Part shown: in pieces, positions 16,777 through 24,925 of the stretch
How positions within the stretch are numbered: the first letter of the stretch is position 1
Layout: each line of letters opens with the position of its first letter
Source of the DNA: Pedosphaera sp.
Lineage (GTDB): Bacteria > Verrucomicrobiota > Verrucomicrobiia > Limisphaerales > UBA1100
Assembly (NCBI GenBank): GCA_009695465.1
Contig: SIAW01000015.1
Span: 1 to 38,147 of the forward strand
Direction: 5' to 3'
Length of the DNA stretch: 38,147 bases
The notes under the pieces: model-generated
Databases searched by the model: none
What the model was told of the DNA's origin: nothing
Seen by the model: only the letters and a program-made list of their open reading frames with translations
Program-made: the position numbers and the translations under genes

Positions 16777-18764
16777 TTCGATACCTATTCCTGTGTGTGG
16801 CGCTGACGCTGAGCGCGGTTGCTGCAGAATTGAAGACGCCCGGCGACAAGATGTTTGCCGATTATTTCCGGCGCGAGACAGCCAAGGTCTCCGCGCGCAG
16901 TCTAGCGGACATCAAGACGTTGGAGGATTGGAACGCGCGCAAGGGCGGCTATCGCCAGCAACTGTTCGAGATGCTCGGGCTGGATCCGCTGCCGCCCAAG
17001 ACGAAGTTGAACCCCACCGTCACCGGCGTTACGCAGCACGAGGCGTTCGAGGTGCGCAAGTTGCACTTTCAATCCATGCCCGGCCTGTACGTCACGGCCA
17101 ATCTGTACGTGCCCAAAAATCTCACCAAGCCCGCGCCCACCATCTTGTATGTGTGCGGTCATGCGTTGGTGAAGACCAATCAGGTCAGCTTCGGGAACAA
17201 GGCGGGCTACCAGCATCACGGTGCGTGGTTCGCGCGGCACGGCTATGTCTGCCTGACGATTGACACGCTGCAACTGGGGGAGATCGAGGGCATCCATCAC
17301 GGCACCCATAACAAGAACATGTGGTGGTGGAATTCGCGCGGCTATTCCTCCGCCGGGGTGGAGGCGTGGAACTGCATCCGCGCGCTGGATTTTCTGGAGA
17401 CGCAGGATTTCGTGGACAAGACGCGCATCGGCGTCACCGGCCGCAGCGGTGGCGGCGCGTACAGTTGGTGGATCGCTGCGCTCGACGAACGCATCCAAGT
17501 GGCCGCGCCCGTGGCGGGCATCACCGATCTGCAGAACCATGTGGTGGACGGCGTGGTGGAGGGCCACTGCGACTGCATGTTCCACGTGAACACGTACGGC
17601 TGGGATTTCGCGCAGGTGGCCGCGCTCGTTGCGCCGCGTCCATTGTTGATTCTCAACACCGACGACGACCGCATCTTCCCGCTGGACGGCGTGGTGCGCG
17701 TGTTTAATCAGGTGCGCCGCATCTACGAGCTGCACGGCGCGAAGGATAAGCTGGGGCTGGTCATCACGCCCGGCGGCCACTTGGACACGCAAGAGCTGCG
17801 CGTGCCCGCCTTCCGTTGGTTTGATAAACACCTGCTCGGTCAGGTGCGCCCCATCGAGGTGGACGCGACCAAATTGTTCACGCCCCCGCAACTCAAGGTC
17901 TTCGCCGACTTGCCTAAGGACGAGCGCAACACCGTGATCCAAGAGACGTTCACGCGCCGTGCCGATGAGAGCTATCCGTTGCACACCGACCGCGTGCTGG
18001 CTGATCTGCGCCTGAAAACTTTTGGCGGCTGGCCGCAGGCACCCGGCCCGTTGGGCATGCGGACGGCGTTTGAAACTCGGCAGGAAGGCGTGGTGTTTTC
18101 CGGTCACGACTTCACCAGTCAAGACGGCGTGCAACTGCGTCTGTACCTCGCCGCGCGGGAAGGTCTGGCAAAACCCGAGCGCATCCATCTGGAAATTCTC
18201 GGCGAAGAAGAATGGCAGAAATATCTGCAACTGGGCCGCCCCGCTTTTGCCGCTGTGTGGGCCAAAGAACTGGAGCAAGCCGGCATCGCGGGGGATGCGC
18301 CTGTGACGCCGCAGGCCAAGGCCGCGATGCAAAAACAGATGGAACACGTGCGCAACCACGCGGAGGTGTACGCGGTGCTGTTGCCGCGCGGCGTGGGTCT
18401 GACCGCGCTCACCCGCAACGAACGGCATCTTACCCACACGCGCCGCCGGTTCATGCTGCTGGGCCAGACGCTGGCGGGCATGCAGGTGTGGGATGTGCAA
18501 CGCGGCATTGAGGCGCTGCGCACGCTGCCGCAGTGCAAATCCGCGCCGCTGGATTTGTGGGGCTACAACGGGATGGCCAGTCAGACGGCGCTGGCGGCGG
18601 TGTTCGCCCAAGGCGTGGCGCAGATCCACTTGAAAGGATATCCGGCGACGGACAAAGAGCAGCCTGACTATCTGAACATCTCCCGCATCCTCACACCCGC
18701 GCAGGTGCTGCAACTGACGCGGCAACGTACGAAGGTGAACCTGCTCGACGCTGCCAAGAAGTGA
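16773..18764 (+). CDS. Large secreted alpha/beta hydrolase (acetyl xylan esterase-like)
   Basis: A 663-residue exported protein with signal peptide MIRYLFLCVALTLSAVAA. ATG 16773 overlaps the SRPBCC stop and is preceded by a good Shine-Dalgarno (GAGGAG), unlike most first genes in the window. Residues 85-350 form an alpha/beta hydrolase: TILYVCGH, nucleophile elbow GRSGGG with S225, D297-D299 in NTDDDRIF and H336 in PGGHLD as probable triad, close to acetyl xylan esterase-type enzymes. Residues 430-663 are a second region with LDLWGYNGMASQTALAA, which looks like an elbow in which Ser is replaced by Asn, so possibly a non-catalytic duplicate domain (inference). Likely an esterase acting on acylated polysaccharide or natural products. 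Confidence 0.85.
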   Translation: MIRYLFLCVALTLSAVAAELKTPGDKMFADYFRRETAKVSARSLADIKTLEDWNARKGGYRQQLFEMLGLDPLPPKTKLNPTVTGVTQHEAFEVRKLHFQSMPGLYVTANLYVPKNLTKPAPTILYVCGHALVKTNQVSFGNKAGYQHHGAWFARHGYVCLTIDTLQLGEIEGIHHGTHNKNMWWWNSRGYSSAGVEAWNCIRALDFLETQDFVDKTRIGVTGRSGGGAYSWWIAALDERIQVAAPVAGITDLQNHVVDGVVEGHCDCMFHVNTYGWDFAQVAALVAPRPLLILNTDDDRIFPLDGVVRVFNQVRRIYELHGAKDKLGLVITPGGHLDTQELRVPAFRWFDKHLLGQVRPIEVDATKLFTPPQLKVFADLPKDERNTVIQETFTRRADESYPLHTDRVLADLRLKTFGGWPQAPGPLGMRTAFETRQEGVVFSGHDFTSQDGVQLRLYLAAREGLAKPERIHLEILGEEEWQKYLQLGRPAFAAVWAKELEQAGIAGDAPVTPQAKAAMQKQMEHVRNHAEVYAVLLPRGVGLTALTRNERHLTHTRRRFMLLGQTLAGMQVWDVQRGIEALRTLPQCKSAPLDLWGYNGMASQTALAAVFAQGVAQIHLKGYPATDKEQPDYLNISRILTPAQVLQLTRQRTKVNLLDAAKK

Positions 18765-18771
18765 CCGCCCA

Positions 18772-20193
18772 TCACCGCACCGGCGCACGCACGGCGCGGC
18801 CGGCCATTGCATCCTTTTGCAGTTGGCCCTCTTTCACCACCGCCACGCCGTTGACGAGCGTGTAGCGGATGCCCGTGGAGAACCGCGCTGCGTCGGCGTA
18901 GGTGGATTGGTCGCGCACCTTGTCTGCGTCGAAGAGAACCAAGTCCGCATCCGCACCCACCTTGATGCGCCCCTTGTTTTTCATCGCCGGCACGCGCGCC
19001 TCCAGCCGTTGCGCGGGCATGAGGCTGCATTTTTTGAGCGCGAGCATCAGCGGCAAATCTTTGTTCTCGCGCACGTACACGCCCAGCATGCGCGCGTAGG
19101 TGCCGGCGTTGCGCGGATGACCGGGCAGCCCGTCGCTGGCGATCATCGTCAGCGGATGTATCAACGCTTGGCGCACGAGCGGCTCCGGATTGCTGTGCGC
19201 GATGACCAGCCCGCCCGTCTTGCGGAACTGCTCGAAGGTGGCCTTGGTGAGCCGCTCGCCCGTCGCGCCCCATTGCAGGTCTTTGTAATCCATCCCGTCG
19301 CGTTCCATCCAGCCCGGGTCAAAAATCGCAGAGCTGATATCCGTCATCCCGGCGGTGTACGGATACACTTCGCAGGTGATGTCCGCGCCGTTCTTGCGCG
19401 CCTGCGTGATCAGCTCCAGCAACCGCGGCGTGGAGCGCATGCCCGAGGCTTGGATGTGTACGATGTGCCCCGGCGCACCCGTGATGGCCGAGGCCGCGAC
19501 AACCTCTTCCAGCGCGGAGAAAATATTCTGCGTGCCGCGATCGCCTTTGTTGCGGACATGCACGTGGCAGGAGGCTTTGAACTTCGCCGCCGCCGCAAAA
19601 CATTCCAACACCTCCCAGTGGCTGGCCTGCGGAGTGTATTGAAGTCCAAACCCCACCGCGATGGCGCCGCGCTGCAGTCCCTCCTCGAGCTTCGCGCGGA
19701 TCTGCGCCACCTGCTCGGGCGTGGCCGGCTCGCGCGCAGCCTTGCTGGCGGCACCGGGCAGGAACGTGGGGCGATCGCCCAGCACCGACATGCGCGCGGG
19801 GATGTGCCCAACGCTCACGCCAAAGTGGATGGGCGATTTGCCTTCGCGCACGCGGTACCACAGATCCACATCCGCCGCGCCCACTTCCAATTCCAGCGCG
19901 CTGGTCACGCCGTCCATCGCCTTGAAGTGATAATCCGCCAACGTCTGTCCGTGCTGATGCAGATCAATGAAGCCCGGCGCGACGGCTAGACCCTTGGCGT
20001 CGATCACTTGGCGTCCTTGCAACGGCGTCGCGGAGATGGCGCGGATGACCCCGCCGCTGATTCCCAGATGGCGCACGGCATCCAGTTCCGTCTCAGGATC
20101 CAGCACGCGGCCGTGGGCGATCACCAAATCATACGTCTGTGCGCCCACCCCAATTGGAACCCACAGCAGACAGATCAGGATCCAGTGTTTCAT
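18772..20193 (-). CDS. Exported amidohydrolase, N-acyl-D-amino-acid (D-glutamate-like) deacylase
   Basis: A 473-residue metal-dependent amidohydrolase. ATG 20193 opens on a signal peptide (MKHWILICLLWVPIGVGAQ), so it acts outside the cytoplasm. Metal site and fold motifs are PGFIDLHQHGQ (H79, H81), HVHVRNKGD, GHIVHIQASG and TMIASDGLPGHP (Asp near the active site). Where classical D-aminoacylases have a zinc-bridging Cys (GNCG), this has GVTSALELEVG with Glu, together with GVSVGHIPARM; from memory this is the pattern of N-acyl-D-glutamate deacylases. Expected reaction: hydrolysis of N-acyl-D-amino acids. Last gene of a GntP-aldolase-deacylase operon; its start overlaps the aldolase stop by 1 nt. 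Confidence 0.83.
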   Translation of the reverse strand: MKHWILICLLWVPIGVGAQTYDLVIAHGRVLDPETELDAVRHLGISGGVIRAISATPLQGRQVIDAKGLAVAPGFIDLHQHGQTLADYHFKAMDGVTSALELEVGAADVDLWYRVREGKSPIHFGVSVGHIPARMSVLGDRPTFLPGAASKAAREPATPEQVAQIRAKLEEGLQRGAIAVGFGLQYTPQASHWEVLECFAAAAKFKASCHVHVRNKGDRGTQNIFSALEEVVAASAITGAPGHIVHIQASGMRSTPRLLELITQARKNGADITCEVYPYTAGMTDISSAIFDPGWMERDGMDYKDLQWGATGERLTKATFEQFRKTGGLVIAHSNPEPLVRQALIHPLTMIASDGLPGHPRNAGTYARMLGVYVRENKDLPLMLALKKCSLMPAQRLEARVPAMKNKGRIKVGADADLVLFDADKVRDQSTYADAARFSTGIRYTLVNGVAVVKEGQLQKDAMAGRAVRAPVR

Positions 20194-20954
20194 CAGCCGC
20201 GGGCGTCTTGCAGATAATGTTTTACGGCCGGGCACAGCACCGACTCGAACGGCACGGTGATGTAGCGCGCGCCGCGTTCGCGCCAGAGCCGCGCGCCCAC
20301 GCTGTCATACACCATCAATCCCAGCACCTTGTCGCTGGCCAGCACGATGTCGGCGATGCGCTGCATGGCCGCTTGCACGTCAGCGTGGCCAATGTTGCCC
20401 GCGTGACCCAGCGAGTGCGCCAAATCATTTGGCCCGATGAACACCACATCCACACCGTCCACCTTGACGATCTCTGGCAGTCGTTCGATGGCCTGCCCGG
20501 TTTCAATCTGCGCCACCACCAGCGTTTCGGCGTTGGCCTGCTGGACATATTCGGAGAGCGGCGCACCGCGCCCAAATTCCGCGGCGCGGATGCCGGCCAA
20601 TCCACGCTGGCCGCGCGGATGATACTTGATGGACTGCACTGCGCGCTCGGCATCGTCGGCGGTGTTGATGAAAGGGATGTGCGCGCCCTGCGCGCCCGTG
20701 TCCATGAATCGCAGAATCGTGGGCGCATCATTGTGGGTCACGCGCGCGATGGCGGTGAGGCCGCGCAGTTCGCAGGCGCGCGCTTGATCCTCGATGTCGC
20801 GCGGCTGCAACGTGCCGTGTTCGCCGTCGAGCACCAGAAAATCCCAGCCCAGAAATCCCTGCAACTCGATGAGGCTCGTGTCAGGCGTGCGGAAGAATGC
20901 GCCATGCACCGTCTCGCCCGCGCGCAGTTTGGCCTTGGTGAGGTTGGTCTTCAT
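20193..20954 (-). CDS. HpcH/HpaI family 2-keto-3-deoxy acid aldolase
   Basis: A 253-residue class II pyruvate aldolase. ATG 20954 is chosen because MKTNLTKAKLRAGETVHGAF is the standard start; the longer ORF overlaps the permease gene. Motifs: FLVLDGEHGTL (catalytic His), GAQGAHIPFINT, VVAQIETGQAI (metal-ligand Glu), VDVVFIGPNDLAHSLG. Members cleave 2-keto-3-deoxy acids (rhamnonate, glucarate or hydroxyphenylacetate-derived) to pyruvate or a 2-keto acid plus an aldehyde with Mg or Co. Starting 2 nt after the GntP permease stop and overlapping the deacylase start, it is the middle gene of a catabolic operon. Exact substrate cannot be read from the sequence. Confidence 0.9.
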   Translation of the reverse strand: MKTNLTKAKLRAGETVHGAFFRTPDTSLIELQGFLGWDFLVLDGEHGTLQPRDIEDQARACELRGLTAIARVTHNDAPTILRFMDTGAQGAHIPFINTADDAERAVQSIKYHPRGQRGLAGIRAAEFGRGAPLSEYVQQANAETLVVAQIETGQAIERLPEIVKVDGVDVVFIGPNDLAHSLGHAGNIGHADVQAAMQRIADIVLASDKVLGLMVYDSVGARLWRERGARYITVPFESVLCPAVKHYLQDARG

Positions 20955-20956
20955 AT

Positions 20957-22453
20957 TCAAACGCAGGGGAACCAGATTGCGCCCAGCATCGTGACGCCCA
21001 ATCCGACGAACCCCATCAACGTGAGGCTCAGCGAAAATGTCTTGAGCGTTTCCATCTCTGTCATACCGCTCATCTTGCTGATGACCCAAAAGCCGCTGTC
21101 GTTCATCCACGGAAACGGTTTGGAGCCGCAGCCAATCGCCAGCGCCAAGTACACCGGATGATATCCCAGTTGATCGGCCGAGGCCAATCCGCCGACGATG
21201 CCCACCGAGGTGATCATCGCCACCGTGGCCGAGCCTTGCGCCGCACGGATGAGCGCCGTCACCCCGAAGGCCAGCGGCAAGAGCCAGAGATTGGAGGTGA
21301 GCATCCGCGCTGCGGCCTCTTTGATGTGCGGCCCGATGCCCGTCTGTTGCAGCACCGCGCCGAACGCGCCACCCGCCGCGCAGATGAGGATGATCGGCCC
21401 GGCCTCTTCAAAGGCCGGCTGCAGCCGCGCATTGAGCGAGAGGTTCTGGCCACTGGCCTCGCGCAGGGTGAAGAGCGCCAGCAACGCCCCCGTGGCCAAC
21501 GCGACGTTTTCATTGCCCAGAAAATTGATGGACGCGTCCAGCCCCGGCAGGCCGGTGTTTGACACCGAAGCCCCGATGCCGATCAGCGCCAGCGGCAACA
21601 CGATGGGCAGCATCGAAAGCCACAGCGGCGGCAGCTGCTCATTCGGGCGCGCGGACAGTTCCTCCAGCCGCGCCAACATCTCCGGCGTGTCGCGCAGTGG
21701 AATCACCATGCGCCGGTTCAGCCAGTGCGCGATGAGAAATCCCGCGGTGCTGGTGAACGCGCCCACCACCAGTCCGCCAAAGATCATCACGTCCAACCCC
21801 AGCCCCATTTCCTTAGCCACGAAGAGCGGCCCTGGCGTGGGCGGCACCAGCGAGTGCGTCATCGTGCCGCCGGCGATGATGGCCAGCACCATGAGCAGAT
21901 AATCTTTGCGCAGTTTCAGCCACATGGCTTTGGCCAGCGGAATGGCCAGCAAGAAGACGCCCTCGAAAAAAACCGGGATGCCCAGCACAAAGCCACTGAC
22001 TAAAAATGCCAACGGCGCGCCGCCCGGCCCCAGCACGGCAAGTCCGGCGCGCACGATGCGGTCCGCCGCGCCGCTGTCCAAAAGGCAACGGCCGATGATG
22101 CTCGCCAGCGCGATGAGAAAACCGACCTTCGCGCAGGTGCTGCCGAATCCATCGGCCATCCGCTGCAAGGCAGGCTTACCGGCCTCCGCCCGCGCTTGCT
22201 GCTGTATGACGGCTTGCGTGGACGCGTTGATATCCACAGGCGGGGGCTTCACGTCCTCCGCTTCTTTCTTCACCGACTTGCGCCACTCGCGCTCCAAACG
22301 GTCAGTGTGGAATTGCAGCACACTTTCTACAGGCGTGGCCATCGCCACCACCACTGCACCGATGAAGAGCGCGAGAAACGCATGCAGTCGCAGCACCAAA
22401 ATTCCACCCAACACCACGCCCAAGCCAAGCAGCAATAGGAGGACGGGGTTCAT
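20957..22453 (-). CDS. GntP family gluconate-type permease
   Basis: A 498-residue inner-membrane transporter with many hydrophobic segments. ATG 22453 gives MNPVLLLLLGLGVVLGGILVLRLHAFLALF, the usual GntP opening. Diagnostic stretches: SIIGRCLLDSGAADRI, GFVLGIPVFFEGVFLLAIPLA, THSLVPPTPGPL, AAGGAFGAVLQQTGIG and RAAQGSATVAM. Family members import gluconate and related hydroxy acids with protons. Odd point: residues 42-96 form a hydrophilic, charged insert (DRLEREWRKSVKKEAEDVKPP...) between the second hydrophobic segment and the conserved GFGSTCAKVGFLIALASI, making the protein longer than typical GntP (about 440). First gene of the aldolase/deacylase operon. No clear promoter was found in the 156-nt divergent gap. 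Confidence 0.92.
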   Translation of the reverse strand: MNPVLLLLLGLGVVLGGILVLRLHAFLALFIGAVVVAMATPVESVLQFHTDRLEREWRKSVKKEAEDVKPPPVDINASTQAVIQQQARAEAGKPALQRMADGFGSTCAKVGFLIALASIIGRCLLDSGAADRIVRAGLAVLGPGGAPLAFLVSGFVLGIPVFFEGVFLLAIPLAKAMWLKLRKDYLLMVLAIIAGGTMTHSLVPPTPGPLFVAKEMGLGLDVMIFGGLVVGAFTSTAGFLIAHWLNRRMVIPLRDTPEMLARLEELSARPNEQLPPLWLSMLPIVLPLALIGIGASVSNTGLPGLDASINFLGNENVALATGALLALFTLREASGQNLSLNARLQPAFEEAGPIILICAAGGAFGAVLQQTGIGPHIKEAAARMLTSNLWLLPLAFGVTALIRAAQGSATVAMITSVGIVGGLASADQLGYHPVYLALAIGCGSKPFPWMNDSGFWVISKMSGMTEMETLKTFSLSLTLMGFVGLGVTMLGAIWFPCV

Positions 22454-22573
22454 GCGGGCGCATGGTGCGGGCACGCCCCGTGCCTGTCGAGTACTGCTTG
22501 AGGCGCGCAAGATGCCACATCTGTAGTGAGCCATATCGCCCGCCGCAGGGGATCACGGGGCGCAATTCCTGCC

Positions 22574-22603
22574 TTTTCATCGGCGGTGGCGTTGGGTTAG
22601 GTT
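22574..22603 (+). promoter_or_regulatory. Candidate promoter of the DUF4838 gene (leaderless type)
   Basis: TTTTCA, an 18-nt spacer and TAGGTT end 6 nt before ATG 22610. Weak match on its own; listed because the same TAnnnT-to-start geometry recurs in the window. Confidence 0.3.
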
Positions 22604-22609
22604 TTGAGT

Positions 22610-24901
22610 ATGAACTCCCCGCTGCGTTTTGCGTTCTGCGTTGTCGTGTCGCTGGTTTGGATGGGCACCACTGCCACGGCGGCTGTGTTGGTGAAGGAAG
22701 GCAAGCCCACTGCGCTGATCGTGTTGCCGCAGGAGCCGGATGCTGCGGAAAAATTGGCGGCCGATGAGCTGGGCGTGCACATCGGGAAAATCTCCGGCGC
22801 GCAGTTGGCCACGACGAATGTGGCGCCGCAGGATTTGCCGGGGTTGCTGGAGCGCAGTCGGCGCGCGGGGATCGCCGTGGTGCGTCTGGGCCGCGCGGCG
22901 GCGTTGGAGAAAGTCATCGAAGCCAAAAGCCCGTTCCCCGGCACGTTCGCCATTCACGTCACGAAAGATCAGGTGCGGGTGGCGGGGCGTGAGATGGGCA
23001 CGGTCTTTGGGGTGATGGAATTGCTGGAGCAGTTGGGCGTGCGCTGGTTCATGCCCGGCGAGTTGGGCACGGTGTTGCCTGCGATGAAAACCGTGACGGT
23101 GGCCGAGCAGCAGATTGCGCAGGCGCCGTCCTTCGCCAGTCGCTGGTTCCAAATGCCGGACCGGGATTGGCAGGTGCGCCTGCGCTGCGGCGGGCCGGTG
23201 TTTCCGGGGGCGCACGGTTTGCCTGGGCCGACGTTCAAGGCCGAGCCGGAATTATTTGCGCTCATCAAAGGGCAGCGCAGTGCGCGCCAGCATTGCCTCT
23301 CCAACCCGAAGTTGTTGGAGCAGGTGATTGTGCGCGTGCGCGAGATGCGCGCCAAAGGTCGCGGGCCGATCATCGGCATGGGGCCTAATGACGGGCGCGG
23401 GTTTTGTGAGTGCGACAAATGTCGTGCGCTCGACGGCGGGGATTTCGATCCCTTCTCCGGCGAACCGGCGGTGACGGACCGGTACATCTGGTTTTTCAAC
23501 CAAGTGTTGGAGGGACTGGCCGCAGATTTTCCAGACACGAAAATTGCTTTCTATATCTACCATTCCTACATGCGCCCGCCGGTGCGTTGGAAACCCAACC
23601 CGCGCATCACTGGGGCGCTGGCGCCCATCGCACTGGATCGCGTGCACGGGTTTTCAAATCCGGTGGCGCCGGAGAAAAGCTACGCGCGCTGGTTGTACCA
23701 GGAATGGGGCAAGCTGTTGCCCGAATTGTACGACCGCGGTTACTGGAGCAATCTGGCGGACCCGGGATTCCCGTTCATCATCGTGCACCGGCTGCGCGAC
23801 GAGATTCCCGCATGCCACGCGCTGGGTGTCAAAGGCTGGCGCGTGGAGACCTTTCCCAACTACGGCCCGCAGTTGCCCTCGATGTACATCGCGGCGCGGT
23901 TGATGTGGGATCACAAGGCGGATGTGGACGCGTTGCTGGCGGACTTCGCGGAGAAATTCTTCGGCCCCGCTGCCGTGCCGATGGGCCGGTATGTCGGGTT
24001 GATGGACGCGGCGCTGCGGGACAGCCCCGACTGCACCGGCTCGGCGTGGGACATGCCACATTTTTATCCCGCGCCGCTGCGCGCCCAAGCGCGTCGCCTG
24101 CTCGATGAAGGCGCCAAGCTGGCTGCCGGTCGTGGCGTGTACGAGGCGCGCGTGCGCATGGTGCGGCAGACCTTCGACATGCTCGAGTTGTTCGTGGCGA
24201 TGATGGACGCCCGCACCCGTGTGGATTTCGCCGAAGCACAGCGCGCGCTGGTGCAGATGGATGCGGTGGCCGCAGAGTTGATGGCGCAGAAGCCGGTGGC
24301 GATGGTGTCGGCGGGGCGCTTCAGCACCTACGTCAATTACATGAAACGCTTCTACCGGCCGGCCACTGAGCAGGGTTTCGCGCGCGTCACCGGCGGCAAC
24401 CGTCTGGTCGCTGCGGCGCGCGACGAGTGGGATTTCCTCATCGACCCGCCGAGGGTGGGCGAAGGCATCGGCCTGTGGCGAGAGGAGATCCGTGGTGGCA
24501 ACTGGCAGAAGTTAAAAACCTCCAGCGCCTCGTGGAGCCATCAAGGGCTGCGCTACTACAAAGGATTGGCGTGGTACCGCCAGACGGTGGAGGTGCCCGC
24601 GCAGTTCAAAGGGCAGCGAGTGTTCCTCTGGTGCGGCGGCGTGGATGAAAAGGCGAAGGTGTGGGTCAACGGGCAGCCCATCGGCATCAGTCACGGCGCG
24701 GCGTTTTATCCCTTTGAGATGGACGTGACGGAGGCGGTGCGCGCCGGTGCGCCCAACCACATCACCTTCTGCGTGGTCAACGACGTGGTGAACGAACTGG
24801 GCACCGGCGGCATCGTCGCGCCGGTGATTTTCTACGCGCCAGCCGCCGGCAAGGACGCGAAGCTGGACAACACACGTCCGCTGGGCGACACGTTCCCGTG
24901 A
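22610..24901 (+). CDS. DUF4838 protein with C-terminal GH2-like jelly roll
   Basis: A 763-residue exported protein; I take ATG 22610 rather than the TTG two codons upstream. After a signal peptide (about residues 1-25), residues 26-170 resemble the N-terminal domain of alpha-glucuronidases (LIVLPQEPDAAEKLAADELGVHIGKISGA ... VFGVMELLEQLGVRWF). The central DUF4838 region has the Cys-containing motif GMGPNDGRGFCECDKCRALD and YIWFFNQVLEGL. Residues about 610-750 (WYRQTVEVPAQFKGQRVFLW, VWVNGQPIG, FEMDVTEAVRAGAPNHITFCV) are a beta-jelly-roll like the sugar-binding domain of GH2 enzymes. Likely a polysaccharide-active protein. It lies alone between divergent gntP-type and convergent dapL genes. Confidence 0.85.
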   Translation: MNSPLRFAFCVVVSLVWMGTTATAAVLVKEGKPTALIVLPQEPDAAEKLAADELGVHIGKISGAQLATTNVAPQDLPGLLERSRRAGIAVVRLGRAAALEKVIEAKSPFPGTFAIHVTKDQVRVAGREMGTVFGVMELLEQLGVRWFMPGELGTVLPAMKTVTVAEQQIAQAPSFASRWFQMPDRDWQVRLRCGGPVFPGAHGLPGPTFKAEPELFALIKGQRSARQHCLSNPKLLEQVIVRVREMRAKGRGPIIGMGPNDGRGFCECDKCRALDGGDFDPFSGEPAVTDRYIWFFNQVLEGLAADFPDTKIAFYIYHSYMRPPVRWKPNPRITGALAPIALDRVHGFSNPVAPEKSYARWLYQEWGKLLPELYDRGYWSNLADPGFPFIIVHRLRDEIPACHALGVKGWRVETFPNYGPQLPSMYIAARLMWDHKADVDALLADFAEKFFGPAAVPMGRYVGLMDAALRDSPDCTGSAWDMPHFYPAPLRAQARRLLDEGAKLAAGRGVYEARVRMVRQTFDMLELFVAMMDARTRVDFAEAQRALVQMDAVAAELMAQKPVAMVSAGRFSTYVNYMKRFYRPATEQGFARVTGGNRLVAAARDEWDFLIDPPRVGEGIGLWREEIRGGNWQKLKTSSASWSHQGLRYYKGLAWYRQTVEVPAQFKGQRVFLWCGGVDEKAKVWVNGQPIGISHGAAFYPFEMDVTEAVRAGAPNHITFCVVNDVVNELGTGGIVAPVIFYAPAAGKDAKLDNTRPLGDTFP

Positions 24902-24925
24902 GTTGCCCACCGCAGACGCTCGCCG

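Noticed and set aside
16902-18812. 636-residue minus-strand ORF
   Set aside because: Antisense to the alpha/beta hydrolase; His/Arg/Gln-rich shadow frame.
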